Source of the DNA: an uncultured Tidjanibacter sp.
GTDB taxonomy: Bacteria; Bacteroidota; Bacteroidia; Bacteroidales; Rikenellaceae
Assembly: GCA_944326085.1 (NCBI GenBank)
Contig: CALVCL010000012.1
Location: forward strand, 186,001 to 250,000
DNA: 64,000 nucleotides
Reading direction: 5' to 3'
The position numbers were made by a program, and so were the translations under genes. Positions 18,876-27,933 of this stretch are shown here, piece after piece. Within the stretch, counting starts at the first letter, position 1, and each line of letters begins with the position of its first letter. The notes beneath the pieces are model-generated. The model worked only from the letters and a program-made list of their open reading frames with translations, ran no database searches and was not told the DNA's origin.

Positions 18876-20348
18876 TCAAAACAGGTTTAAGTGTTCCACT
18901 ATCGGCGCAAGACTGTCGTATATGATACCCTGTACGCCCGAAGGCCATACGCCTATCGCAACGATGCAGACAATCAATGCCACGGCCGAGAAACGTTCAT
19001 ACCAATGTGCATCGTCAAGTTTAAGGTGTTCGGGGTTCTGCACCGGGCCGTAAAGTACCTTGCCTACGGTACGCAGAATATATACTGCCGTCACCACTAT
19101 CGATGTGGTAGCCAGAATTGTCAGCACGCGGCGAAACATGTCGGCATGTTCGAACGAACCGATGAATATTGTCATTTCAGCCACGAAACCGCTGAAGCCC
19201 GGCAGTCCTAGTGATGCGAAACCGGCTATCACATAACCGACCGATGCAAATGGCATTATACGCATCAACCCGCCCATTTCGCGAATATCACGCGTATGGG
19301 TACGTCCGTAAATCATACCTATCAACGAGAAGAAGAGTGCCGTCATAAGACCATGCGAAAGCATCTGAAGCACTGCACCGGTCATTGCTGTTTGGTTGAG
19401 CATCAGTATGGCAAACAGCACCATACCGCAGTGGCTCACTGACGAGTAGGCATTCATGTATTTCAGGTCAGTCTGAACTACTGCGCCGTACGCACCGTAA
19501 ACAACACCGATACCTGTCAGAATGAGGAATATCCACGACAACTCCTGCGCTGCCTGAGGCATGAGGAATATTGCCACACGAAAACATCCGTAACCGCCCA
19601 GTTTCATAAGCACTCCGGCGTGGAGCATCGATACCGACGTAGGCGCGGCAGCATGACCGTCGGGCGACCATGTATGAAATGGGAACAACGCTCCCAACAC
19701 ACCAAAACCGATGAATGTCAAACAGAATATCCAATACTGATGGTTCACAGGAATACCTGTCTGCACAATTTCCATGATGTTCATCGAAGAGGCTCCAGAA
19801 GTGAAGTATATGCCGAGAATACCGGTCAACAGGAATGCCGAACCGCCCATCAGCATAAGCGTCAGCTTCGTTGCCGCATATATCTTCTTACCAGTTCCCC
19901 ATACGCCAATAAGCAGGAACATTGGGATAAGTGCAATCTCGTAGAACATGAACATTGCGAACAGGTCGAGCGATATGAAGTAGCCGAACACGCCTATCGA
20001 CAGCAGGCTGTACCATGCGAAGAAGTCGCGTTCCATGTTCCATGCCGAGAATACTCCGGCAAAGGCCACTACGGCCGAAAGAAGTATCATTACAACCGAT
20101 ATGCCGTCAACTCCCACAGTATAGTGTATATTGAACGGAGCGTACCATACCGTGTCGGAGCATAGAAGCATAGGAGCATCCGATACCGCACGCTCCTGCA
20201 GAAACATCACTGCCATGGCCACTGCGCACAACAGTTGCAACCCGAACCCTGCAGTCACAACCGTACGCACGAACTTCTGCCCCTTGCTGACAAAAAGCGC
20301 CAACATGGTAAGCAGCGGAATAATTACTAATACGGATAATATATTCAT
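18876..20348 (-). CDS. nuoM: NADH-quinone oxidoreductase-type subunit M
   Basis: Encodes 490 residues, the second antiporter-like subunit. Typical motifs are GVDGISVVMILLSAV, FYEIALIPMFLLIG, FPFHTWSPDGHAAAPTSVSMLHAGVLMKLGGYG and GFASLGLPGFSGFVAE. The ATG at 20348 is chosen because it directly follows the nuoL stop and gives the family N-terminus MNILSVLVIIPLL. Like N and L it carries part of the ion channel. It lies within the single complex I operon. Confidence 0.95.
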   Translation of the reverse strand: MNILSVLVIIPLLTMLALFVSKGQKFVRTVVTAGFGLQLLCAVAMAVMFLQERAVSDAPMLLCSDTVWYAPFNIHYTVGVDGISVVMILLSAVVAFAGVFSAWNMERDFFAWYSLLSIGVFGYFISLDLFAMFMFYEIALIPMFLLIGVWGTGKKIYAATKLTLMLMGGSAFLLTGILGIYFTSGASSMNIMEIVQTGIPVNHQYWIFCLTFIGFGVLGALFPFHTWSPDGHAAAPTSVSMLHAGVLMKLGGYGCFRVAIFLMPQAAQELSWIFLILTGIGVVYGAYGAVVQTDLKYMNAYSSVSHCGMVLFAILMLNQTAMTGAVLQMLSHGLMTALFFSLIGMIYGRTHTRDIREMGGLMRIMPFASVGYVIAGFASLGLPGFSGFVAEMTIFIGSFEHADMFRRVLTILATTSIVVTAVYILRTVGKVLYGPVQNPEHLKLDDAHWYERFSAVALIVCIVAIGVWPSGVQGIIYDSLAPIVEHLNLF

Positions 20349-20355
20349 AACCCCA

Positions 20356-22263
20356 TCAGAATATAAATACACACACTGCGATTATTATCACACCCCATAC
20401 AAATACGGCCGCATAGGTCTGTATGCGACCTGACTGTATGCCTTTTATGGCGCCGGAAAGTTTCTCCGTGCCGGTACCGAGGCCGCTTATTGCACCGTCT
20501 ATCACATGCCTGTCGAACCAGGCTATCGGTGTGCTTATGCAGCGGAAAATGATTTTTTTGGTAACGAACAACCATGCCTGGTCGATATAGAACCTGTGCG
20601 CGGCAGCATTCCAAAAGCCTGCCCACCTGGAAGCTATACGTTCCGGCAAATCGCTCTCGCGCCTGTACAGACGAGTTGCCATTATAATGCCTATCAGACT
20701 GACAAGTATACCGCCGGCAGCTATCCACCAGTTAATTCCGAGGTCATACGGCACGCTGTCGCTGCTTATGAAATGCGAAAATGGTATCCAACCCGTGAGG
20801 CACGACAGCAGCGCAAGGAATACAAGCGGTATGAACATCACGGACGGAGCTTCGTGCGGATGCTTCTCGTACTGTCGTTCCGCGCCCCAGAATATGCGGT
20901 AGTAAAGTCTAAACATGTAGAATGCCGTTATTCCTGCTACCAGCAACAACACCACGAAGACGACCTTGTCGTGCGAGAATGCAGCCGACAGTATCTCATC
21001 CTTGCTGAAGAATCCGGAGAACGGCGGAATACCCGCAATAGACAGACAAGCTATTAGGAATGTCCAATGCGTAACAGGCATATACTTGCGGAGACCTCCC
21101 ATCGCCTCCATTTCGTTACTGTGCACGGCATGTATCACGGAGCCGGCACCGAGGAACAGGAGCGCCTTGAAGAATGCGTGAGTGAAAAGGTGGAACATCG
21201 ACGCGGTGTAACCTTCACCTGCATGTCCACCCATTCCAGAAACGCCTAGCGCCACCATCATGTATGCAATCTGCGATATTGTGGAGAATGCCAGCACCCT
21301 CTTGATATCGGTCTGCCTGATGGCGATTATCGCTGCGAAGAGAGCCGTAAATGCGCCCACGTATGTTATGAGCGTCAGCACGTCTGGTGCAGCAAACAGA
21401 TAAAGCGGGAACATGCGTGCCACGAGATAGACACCGGCCACGACCATTGTTGCGGCATGGATAAGTGCCGACACGGGCGTTGGGCCTTCCATGGCATCAG
21501 GCAGCCAGATATGCAACGGAAACATTGCCGATTTTCCGGCCGCACCCATGAAAAGCAGCGTCATGGCCCACGTTGCAGTTGATAGTCCGAGGAACGAACC
21601 TCCGGCCATTGATGTCACGGCAAGTGACGCATTATCAGCTGTAAGCAGTCCGAAATCGAAAGTCCCTGTGCAGAACGAAATAATGAGGATGCCTATCAGG
21701 AAACCGAGATCGGCAAATCTCGTCACGATAAACGCTTTCTTGGAAGCTGCTATTGCAGCAGGCTTCGTATAGTAGAAACCGATTAGAAGATATGAGGAAG
21801 CCCCCACAAGTTCCCAGAATATGTACATCTGGAATATGTTGGTTGCCACCACAAGTCCGAGCATCGAAAAGCTGAACAGCGACAGAAACGCATAGTAACG
21901 CTGAAAACCGCGTTCGCCTTTCATGTAACCGAAACTGTAAATGTGCACCATGAGCGATACTGTTGTTATGACCACGAGCATCATCACCGATATCGGGTCA
22001 AGCAGTACTCCCATGTCTATATGCAGTTTGTCACTGAAACGCAGCCATTCCACGGACCATGCCGTGATGCTGCTGTAGATCCCCTCCTGCAGTCCTTCAG
22101 CAAAGAAGTAACGGAAGGCCGTGATGTACGACAGCACCGCCGATACACTCAATCCGAGCGTACCGAATATGCCGGCCGCACGCGGCGACAACTTCGTGCT
22201 CCCCAGTCCTATGACGAGGAACATGAGCATCGGGACAAGAATGATATATACCGAAAATCCCAT
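20356..22263 (-). CDS. nuoL: NADH-quinone oxidoreductase-type subunit L
   Basis: Encodes 635 residues, the largest antiporter-like subunit. The core contains FWELVGASSYLLIGFYYTKP, GKSAMFPLHIWLPDAMEGPTPVSALIHAATMV and SIAGIPPFSGFFSKDEIL. The C-terminus holds the long lateral helix that clamps M and N to the complex. It overlaps no neighbour; the stop is 7 bases before nuoM and the start 4 bases after the nuoK stop. It is the distal pump of the complex. Confidence 0.95.
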   Translation of the reverse strand: MGFSVYIILVPMLMFLVIGLGSTKLSPRAAGIFGTLGLSVSAVLSYITAFRYFFAEGLQEGIYSSITAWSVEWLRFSDKLHIDMGVLLDPISVMMLVVITTVSLMVHIYSFGYMKGERGFQRYYAFLSLFSFSMLGLVVATNIFQMYIFWELVGASSYLLIGFYYTKPAAIAASKKAFIVTRFADLGFLIGILIISFCTGTFDFGLLTADNASLAVTSMAGGSFLGLSTATWAMTLLFMGAAGKSAMFPLHIWLPDAMEGPTPVSALIHAATMVVAGVYLVARMFPLYLFAAPDVLTLITYVGAFTALFAAIIAIRQTDIKRVLAFSTISQIAYMMVALGVSGMGGHAGEGYTASMFHLFTHAFFKALLFLGAGSVIHAVHSNEMEAMGGLRKYMPVTHWTFLIACLSIAGIPPFSGFFSKDEILSAAFSHDKVVFVVLLLVAGITAFYMFRLYYRIFWGAERQYEKHPHEAPSVMFIPLVFLALLSCLTGWIPFSHFISSDSVPYDLGINWWIAAGGILVSLIGIIMATRLYRRESDLPERIASRWAGFWNAAAHRFYIDQAWLFVTKKIIFRCISTPIAWFDRHVIDGAISGLGTGTEKLSGAIKGIQSGRIQTYAAVFVWGVIIIAVCVFIF

Positions 22264-22267
22264 AAGG

Positions 22268-22576
22268 CTAATATTTCAGTTTGTCTATGTGACGAATGTC
22301 TATGTTGCTGGCCAGGCGATAGACGTTTATCATTATGGCAATGGCCACCGCTGTCTCTGCAGCCGATATGGCTATACCGAATAGGCTGAAGAAAACCCCT
22401 TCCATATGTTCCGGATAGAGATAGCGGTTGAACACGCTGAAGTTTATCTCCACCGAGTTAAGTATCAACTCTATGGAAATCAATACTGCGAGCAGGTTCT
22501 TGCGGGCTATGAAACCGTAAATGCCCACAAAAAACATTATAGAGCTCACGACAAGATAATGCTCCATTGAAATCAT
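22268..22576 (-). CDS. nuoK: NADH-quinone oxidoreductase-type subunit K
   Basis: Encodes 102 residues with three membrane helices. The conserved Glu residues sit in SIELILNSVEINF. I choose ATG 22576 (MISMEHYLVV) since GGAGGTGA ends only two bases upstream, an unusually clear Shine-Dalgarno sequence for this phylum; ATGs 4 codons upstream and 3 codons downstream are less likely. NuoK lies between J and L in the membrane arm and passes the conformational signal from the quinone site. Confidence 0.93.
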   Translation of the reverse strand: MISMEHYLVVSSIMFFVGIYGFIARKNLLAVLISIELILNSVEINFSVFNRYLYPEHMEGVFFSLFGIAISAAETAVAIAIMINVYRLASNIDIRHIDKLKY

Positions 22577-22596
22577 ATTCACCTCCATTTTTGCCG

Positions 22597-23118
22597 TTAA
22601 CGCTTGCGTGCAATCAATATGCCTCCGACGGCACATATGAGCAGCAATATGCTCAATGCCTCGAAAGAAAGCAGATATTCGTACTTGCCGGTTCCCATAA
22701 GGGTTTCTCCGACAACCTTCATATTCGTTTCATGGTCACCTAACACGGTAGGATTGTTACCGTAAAGAAACTGATGCTTGACGGTCGCCCATGATGTGAT
22801 GCCCAATCCAGCCAACGCGGTCAACACCCCCGATACAACCCTGCGTTTATCATGAGGTTCGGTACGATCGCCCTTGGCACTCGTAAGCAGAATAGCGAAT
22901 ATGAACAGTATCAGAATGCCGCCCGCATATACAGATAACTGTACCACTGCAAGAAAATGGTAATTGAGCAGCAGATACAGGCCCGCCGTGCACAACAGCA
23001 CGACAAGCAGGTAAACCGCAGCACGGAATATTCTTCGCGAGGTGACAGCCATAATGGAACATGCCACAATGGCCACGGCGAGGATATAAAAAATAACGAT
23101 TTGTGCTATTCCTTCCAT
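22597..23118 (-). CDS. nuoJ: NADH-quinone oxidoreductase-type subunit J
   Basis: Encodes 173 residues with five predicted helices. The third helix carries the family segment FLAVVQLSVYAGGILILFIFAILLT in pieces, including the pi-bulge Tyr-Ala-Gly-Gly. The last helix ends ALSILLLICAVGGILIA. It starts 3 bases after nuoI. J is part of the membrane arm next to the quinone chamber. Confidence 0.94.
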   Translation of the reverse strand: MEGIAQIVIFYILAVAIVACSIMAVTSRRIFRAAVYLLVVLLCTAGLYLLLNYHFLAVVQLSVYAGGILILFIFAILLTSAKGDRTEPHDKRRVVSGVLTALAGLGITSWATVKHQFLYGNNPTVLGDHETNMKVVGETLMGTGKYEYLLSFEALSILLLICAVGGILIARKR

Positions 23119-23121
23119 GAC

Positions 23122-23661
23122 TCAGACTGTTTTTGTTGCAACGTTTTCGACAGGCTTTCCAACGTCCTGCTTGGCCGTCTGTGTATTTGGCGCAGGTTTA
23201 GGTGCCAGCGATGACCCAGGTCTGTTGAGCTGAAGCAAAAGTCTGTCTTTCGTAAATACCGAATGTTCGAACTCATTGGAGAAACGTATCGCACCGGTCG
23301 GACATGCAGACGTACACAGTCCGCAAAATATACAGCTACCGAGATTGTAGAGATGCTTGTCGAGCACCTTTTTCGGCTTGCCGGTCACAGTGTCGGTCTC
23401 CATTTTCGACACAACGGTTATGGTCCCGTTCGGACAACTGTTCATACACATGCCGCAGGCTATGCACTTGTGATGGTTGTCGGCATCGTGCGGCATGGTC
23501 AGCAGAGCGCGGAAACGTTCACCGTACTCCCTCGTGCCACGGTTCTCGGGATACTGCAGCGTAACCTTTGGACGGCAGAAGTTGAGCATCGTCACATACA
23601 TGCCCTGGCAAAGATGCCACAACCCGACGAATATGTTCTTTATATAATTCAACACTTTCAT
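23122..23661 (-). CDS. nuoI: NADH-quinone oxidoreductase-type subunit I, 2x[4Fe-4S]
   Basis: Encodes 179 residues. Two ferredoxin motifs, CIACGMCMNSCPNG and CIFCGLCTSACPTGAI, bind the N6a and N6b clusters that pass electrons to NuoB. The C-terminal tail (about 140-179) is extended and rich in Pro, Ala and Lys, beyond the usual end. In complexes without NuoEFG these clusters are the likely point of electron entry. The gene starts 4 bases before nuoH ends. Confidence 0.95.
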   Translation of the reverse strand: MKVLNYIKNIFVGLWHLCQGMYVTMLNFCRPKVTLQYPENRGTREYGERFRALLTMPHDADNHHKCIACGMCMNSCPNGTITVVSKMETDTVTGKPKKVLDKHLYNLGSCIFCGLCTSACPTGAIRFSNEFEHSVFTKDRLLLQLNRPGSSLAPKPAPNTQTAKQDVGKPVENVATKTV

Positions 23662-23665
23662 ACCC

Positions 23666-24730
23666 TTACAATATCACTACGACAGACATCAATATGAGGT
23701 TGATGAGACATATCGGCATCAGTATCTTCCATTCGAGTCCAAGCAGCTGGTCGATACGCAGACGCGGGAACGACCACCTCACCCACATCGCCATGAACAT
23801 GCAGAAGCATGTCTTGACAAAGAACCACAGGAACGACGGTATGTAGTCCATAACATGGTTGAAGCCGTCCCATCCGGGGATGTGCAGCGGCTGCCATCCG
23901 CCGAGGAACATTGTCGATGCCACGGCAGCGATGATGAACAGGTTGAGGTACTCGGCCAGATAGAAAAAGCCGAACTGTATGCCTGAATACTCGGTGTGGT
24001 AACCGGCAGTAAGTTCCGACTCGGCCTCGGCCATATCGAACGGGCCTCGGTTCGTCTCGGCATGACCGGCAATAAGATATGTCACGAATGCGATGAATGC
24101 CGGAACATGTCCCTTGAATATGAACCATCCGTCGGCCTGCTGGGCGACTATTTCGGAGAGTTGCATCGTACCGGAGTACACCACTATCACCATGAGCGAC
24201 AGACCTGCCGATATTTCATAGCTTATCAGCTGTGCACCGCTACGCATCGCACCAATCATGGAATACTTGCTGTTGCTCGACCAACCGGCCAACAGTATGC
24301 CGACTACTCCAAGCGACGATATGGCCAGTATGTAAAACACACCGACATTAAAATCAATCGCCTGCAGTCCCTTGGCAAACGGGATTGCGCCAAATGTACA
24401 CACAGAGCCGATAATTACAAAGAACGATGCCAAACGGAACAGCATCTTGTCCGACTTGTTGATTTGTATCAGCTCCTTGAGCAAAATCTTTATCATGTCG
24501 GCTACCGACTGGAATATCCCCCACTTGCCTACACGGTTAGGTCCGAGACGACACTGAAAGAATGCACATATTTTGCGTTCGGCATAAATGAGGAACAACG
24601 CCAGCAGCGCATATCCCACAAGTATGGCGATGCCTATGAGCACGAATTCCACCAGCAGCGCACCGTCGGCGCTCATGCACGAGCGCAACGAGGTGTCAAT
24701 CCATTCTGTTAGTTTTTCGAAACTCCACAT
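23666..24730 (-). CDS. nuoH: NADH-quinone oxidoreductase-type subunit H
   Basis: Encodes 354 residues with about eight helices. The quinone-site segments are conserved: [32 protein letters not shown], the acidic loop [20 protein letters not shown], and a C-terminal [19 protein letters not shown] anchors the peripheral arm and forms the quinone tunnel. It lies between nuoCD and nuoI with short gaps, as in other Bacteroidales. Confidence 0.95.
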   Translation of the reverse strand: MWSFEKLTEWIDTSLRSCMSADGALLVEFVLIGIAILVGYALLALFLIYAERKICAFFQCRLGPNRVGKWGIFQSVADMIKILLKELIQINKSDKMLFRLASFFVIIGSVCTFGAIPFAKGLQAIDFNVGVFYILAISSLGVVGILLAGWSSNSKYSMIGAMRSGAQLISYEISAGLSLMVIVVYSGTMQLSEIVAQQADGWFIFKGHVPAFIAFVTYLIAGHAETNRGPFDMAEAESELTAGYHTEYSGIQFGFFYLAEYLNLFIIAAVASTMFLGGWQPLHIPGWDGFNHVMDYIPSFLWFFVKTCFCMFMAMWVRWSFPRLRIDQLLGLEWKILMPICLINLILMSVVVIL

Positions 24731-24752
24731 AACAAATCATCTTTTACATCCG

Positions 24753-26384
24753 CTACCTGTCGATACACGGTATCACGTAATCAAACGAACCGCCGAGCAT
24801 TATCAGGTCAGCTACCTTCCCTCCCGGAGCCACATCCTTGAGTGCCTCAACGAGCACCATGGAAGGCGAACGGAACTTGACACGGTACGGGGTCTTGTCG
24901 CCGCGGCTGGTGATGTGTACGCCGAACTGTCCACGGGCATTCTCCACTCGCTGGAAAAAATCGCCCTCCGGCAGTTTGATGACGCCCTTCACCTTTTCGG
25001 CATACGGACCTTCAGGTATGTTGTCTATCAACTGTTCTATGATACGGAGCGACTGCTCTATCTCGTCAAGACGAATTATATAACGGTCGAACGTCATGCC
25101 GTCCTGACGCAGTACTTCGTCAAAATCTACCTTGCCGTATGCGGCATACGGCTCTGCCTTTCGCAGGTCATTCTTCCAACCGGAGGCACGGCCCGAAGGA
25201 CCTGTAATGCCAAGTGCGATAGCCTGCTCCAGCGACAGATGTCCCACACCTTTCATACGCCCCGTTGCAATCGGATTGGCAGAGAACAGCAAGTGATGTT
25301 CATGCAGCATTTTACGCATGTATGGTATGAACTCCTTGACGCGCCTGCGGAAATTGGGATGCAGGTCGCTTGCCACACCGCCTATCACATCATAGGCTGC
25401 CATAAGACGTCCGCCTGCCGTCTCTTCAAATATATCCATTATCTTCTCGCGGTCGCGCAGTCCGTACATGAATGCCGTAATGGCACCCATATCATTGCAT
25501 ATCGACCCCCAGCCTATAAGGTGAGACGCAATCCTCGTGAGCTCATCGAATATAGTTCTTATCACTACTGCCCGTTCAGGAACATCCATCTGCAGTGCCT
25601 TTTCGCAGCAAAGGCAAAAGGCGTGACGGTTCATAATTCCAGACAAATAGTCGAGCCTGTCGGTAAGATGCAGTATCTGGGGATATGTATATCCCTCGCA
25701 CATCTTCTCTATGCCGCGGTGTATGTATCCGAAGTGTGGGTCGACGGAACGAACAATCTCACCGTCTAGTGCCACCCTCAAGTGAAGCACTCCGTGGGTT
25801 GCAGGGTGCTGCGGGCCTATATTGACTACATAGTCATCATCACCATACATCGGCCGGTATGTCACGGTTTCCTTGCCATCGGCATCAATACCATATACCG
25901 GTATTGTATCCATATCGGCAATAGGCTCGTTTTCCAACGGCAATGGATTAATGTTCGGATCTGCATCGTAATCCTTGCGCAGCGGATAGCCTTTCCAGCT
26001 TTCACGCAGGAAAAGACGACGCATATCATTGTTGCCGATAAAGCGTATTCCGAAATAGTCATGTACCTCGCGCTCATAAATCTGCGCCACACGCCATACA
26101 CCCGACACGGTCGGTATCAACGGATGCTCCCTGTCAGGAACAGAAGTCTTGAGCGCAATCAAATCGGACGTATCGGCGCCGCGTGCCACATAATCGATAA
26201 CACCCAGACTGTCGCCGTAATCCATTCCTACCATATCGACAAGAAAATCATAACCGCATTCCTTAAGGAACGCAGCAACCTCTGTCAGTTTGTCGGGCGC
26301 TACTGTAACTGTCAGGCGGCCGTCGTTCTCGACGATATTGTTCTCGTTTATCCACCCGAATCTATTTGTCAGTTTTTGCTTCAT
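24753..26384 (-). CDS. nuoCD: NuoC-NuoD fusion subunit
   Basis: Encodes 543 residues. NuoC (about 1-165) contains [19 protein letters not shown] and [12 protein letters not shown]; NuoD (about 180-543) contains [30 protein letters not shown], the quinone-site His and Tyr region, and the C-terminal [13 protein letters not shown]. NuoD is the 49-kDa hydrogenase-like subunit that binds the quinone headgroup. The fusion is common in Bacteroidetes. I use ATG 26384; its first 23 bases overlap the end of nuoB, suggesting coupled translation. Confidence 0.95.
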   Translation of the reverse strand: MKQKLTNRFGWINENNIVENDGRLTVTVAPDKLTEVAAFLKECGYDFLVDMVGMDYGDSLGVIDYVARGADTSDLIALKTSVPDREHPLIPTVSGVWRVAQIYEREVHDYFGIRFIGNNDMRRLFLRESWKGYPLRKDYDADPNINPLPLENEPIADMDTIPVYGIDADGKETVTYRPMYGDDDYVVNIGPQHPATHGVLHLRVALDGEIVRSVDPHFGYIHRGIEKMCEGYTYPQILHLTDRLDYLSGIMNRHAFCLCCEKALQMDVPERAVVIRTIFDELTRIASHLIGWGSICNDMGAITAFMYGLRDREKIMDIFEETAGGRLMAAYDVIGGVASDLHPNFRRRVKEFIPYMRKMLHEHHLLFSANPIATGRMKGVGHLSLEQAIALGITGPSGRASGWKNDLRKAEPYAAYGKVDFDEVLRQDGMTFDRYIIRLDEIEQSLRIIEQLIDNIPEGPYAEKVKGVIKLPEGDFFQRVENARGQFGVHITSRGDKTPYRVKFRSPSMVLVEALKDVAPGGKVADLIMLGGSFDYVIPCIDR

Positions 26385-27000
26385 ATTGCGCCTCGTTTTC
26401 AACTGGTGTTACACTCTCTTTCACTTCAGGCTGCTGCGGCAGTTTGAAGAAATTCTGTACCTTAATCTTGCGCTCGAGCTGCATCATACCGTACAGAATG
26501 GCATCCGGACGCGGAGGACATCCGGGCACATACACATCGACCGGAATTATTTGGTCGACACCCTGCGCCACATGGTATGAATTCTTGAACGGGCCGCCAG
26601 ATATGGCACAACTGCCCACGGCCACAACATACTTAGGTTCCGCCATCTGGTCATAAAGACGCTTCAACACAGGAGCCATTTTGTGTACAATTGTACCGAA
26701 AACAAAAATCACATCGGCCTGACGGGGGCTGTTTCGATACACCTCCCAGCCGAAACGAGCGAAGTCGTAATGTGCGCCGCCCACACACATGAACTCTATG
26801 CCACAGCAACTCGTGGCAAATGTCAACGGCCACACAGAATTGGAACGTCCCCAGTTTATGATGTCACTCAACTTGCCGAGAGCCACCGGAACACCGCCTT
26901 GCCGAAGTTCCTCCACATATTTTTCAAGGTATTCGTTGTCCTTGAAATCCTCATACCGCATATTCTTGATATGCGTCTTCTTGTTCTTGCCTATTTCCAT
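26362..27000 (-). CDS. nuoB: NADH-quinone oxidoreductase-type subunit B
   Basis: Encodes 212 residues that bind cluster N2, the last cluster before quinone. The ligands are in [10 protein letters not shown] (tandem Cys), GSCAISGG and [20 protein letters not shown] and the family core are intact. I start at ATG 27000 ([10 protein letters not shown]); the longer frame overlaps deep into nuoA. A Pro/Glu/Lys-rich C-terminal tail (about 185-212) is an extension. It overlaps both nuoA (10 bases) and nuoCD (23 bases). Confidence 0.95.
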   Translation of the reverse strand: MEIGKNKKTHIKNMRYEDFKDNEYLEKYVEELRQGGVPVALGKLSDIINWGRSNSVWPLTFATSCCGIEFMCVGGAHYDFARFGWEVYRNSPRQADVIFVFGTIVHKMAPVLKRLYDQMAEPKYVVAVGSCAISGGPFKNSYHVAQGVDQIIPVDVYVPGCPPRPDAILYGMMQLERKIKVQNFFKLPQQPEVKESVTPVENEAQYEAKTDK

Positions 27001-27344
27001 TTCAAAGCTCCTTTCTTCCAGGCATAAGCCAATCCGAGTGCGAGTATTATGAAAAAGAACAGGACGCTTGCAAGTCCGCCCGGCCCGAGTTCCCGCATCA
27101 CAACGGCCCACGGGAACAACAGCACAGTCTCCACATCAAAAACAAGGTAGAGTATTGCAAACAGATAATACCCCACACGAAACTGCATCCATGATGTGCC
27201 GCGTGTAGGTATACCGCACTCGTACACCTCTCCTTTCAGAGGGTTCGTTGAACGCGGAGCGAGCCATAAGGCTATCAACAATGCCGCCCCTACAAGCACC
27301 ATGGCTGTGATGAGTACGACCAAAAAAACTGCTGAATTGCTCAT
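26991..27344 (-). CDS. nuoA: NADH-quinone oxidoreductase-type subunit A
   Basis: Encodes 117 residues with three helices. The conserved loop [20 protein letters not shown] and the [13 protein letters not shown] segment with its acidic residues are typical. It is the first gene of the nuo operon. The 127 bases upstream show no exact TAnnTTTG box, so the promoter is not located by eye. Confidence 0.94.
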   Translation of the reverse strand: MSNSAVFLVVLITAMVLVGAALLIALWLAPRSTNPLKGEVYECGIPTRGTSWMQFRVGYYLFAILYLVFDVETVLLFPWAVVMRELGPGGLASVLFFFIILALGLAYAWKKGALKWK

Positions 27345-27471
27345 CTCACATCTCCTTTATATAACATCCGAAAATTAAACATACACAGGAGCCGAAGCCC
27401 GCATGTGCAAAAACAGAACTGCCATGCCCATTCGCACACTGCAGTTTTGCGCCGCCAAGACGCAACACTTA

Positions 27472-27816
27472 TCAAAGATTGAGACGCCGAAGACTGACAG
27501 GCGTACCGCTGCCAGGCAAGATACTTTCCTTCAGCGCTATATAAGAATGAAAACCGCTCGTTTCGACCATATCGACAACGGGCGGGAAATGGAAAAACTT
27601 ATGTAAACACTTAATGCTCAAAGATGAGAAAGTACATCCATGACTATGTTGCGTTCCGCTACAACCATCTGCCAATGCTCCGCAGCCGGTTGCCACCAAA
27701 CACAGTTCTTTGGACGAAATGCTCCTGCACGCATCACCGTAATGCACTACCGATGCACACAACACAGCATTGAACAATACTGCCGAGAACAATATTATGA
27801 ATATTTTCAAATTCAT
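27472..27816 (-). CDS. Possible small secreted protein, unknown
   Basis: A 114-residue frame opens at ATG 27816 with MNLKIFIILFSAVLFNAVLC, which has the charge, hydrophobic core and small residues of a signal peptide or poor lipobox. The mature part is Cys- and Ser-rich without domains. A perfect TATTTTTG -7 box lies 22 bases upstream. The rest does not look strongly protein-like, so it may be a decayed gene or a chance frame. Confidence 0.3.
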   Translation of the reverse strand: MNLKIFIILFSAVLFNAVLCASVVHYGDACRSISSKELCLVATGCGALADGCSGTQHSHGCTFSSLSIKCLHKFFHFPPVVDMVETSGFHSYIALKESILPGSGTPVSLRRLNL

Positions 27817-27837
27817 ACCCGGAGTTATTTCCCGATG

Positions 27838-27845
27838 CAAAAATA
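27838..27845 (-). promoter_or_regulatory. -7 box upstream of the small secreted ORF
   Basis: The minus strand reads TATTTTTG, an exact TAnnTTTG match. No TTTG at the right distance upstream is present. Confidence 0.4.
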
Positions 27846-27933
27846 CGATAAAAATCGAGAAGCATCCATTCCCATCAAAATAAATTAAACCGCAGATATT
27901 TTTTGAAACACATGCCTTATGGGTTCTCCAACG

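Larger units (their letters stand above)
27345..27933. other. Region between nuoA and the GH2-like gene
   Basis: This 589-base stretch has no recognised gene. It must contain the nuo promoter. It also holds one open minus-strand frame (27472-27816) that begins with a signal-peptide-like segment and follows a perfect -7 box at 27838-27845. Plus-strand frames here have no recognisable features. Confidence 0.5.
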
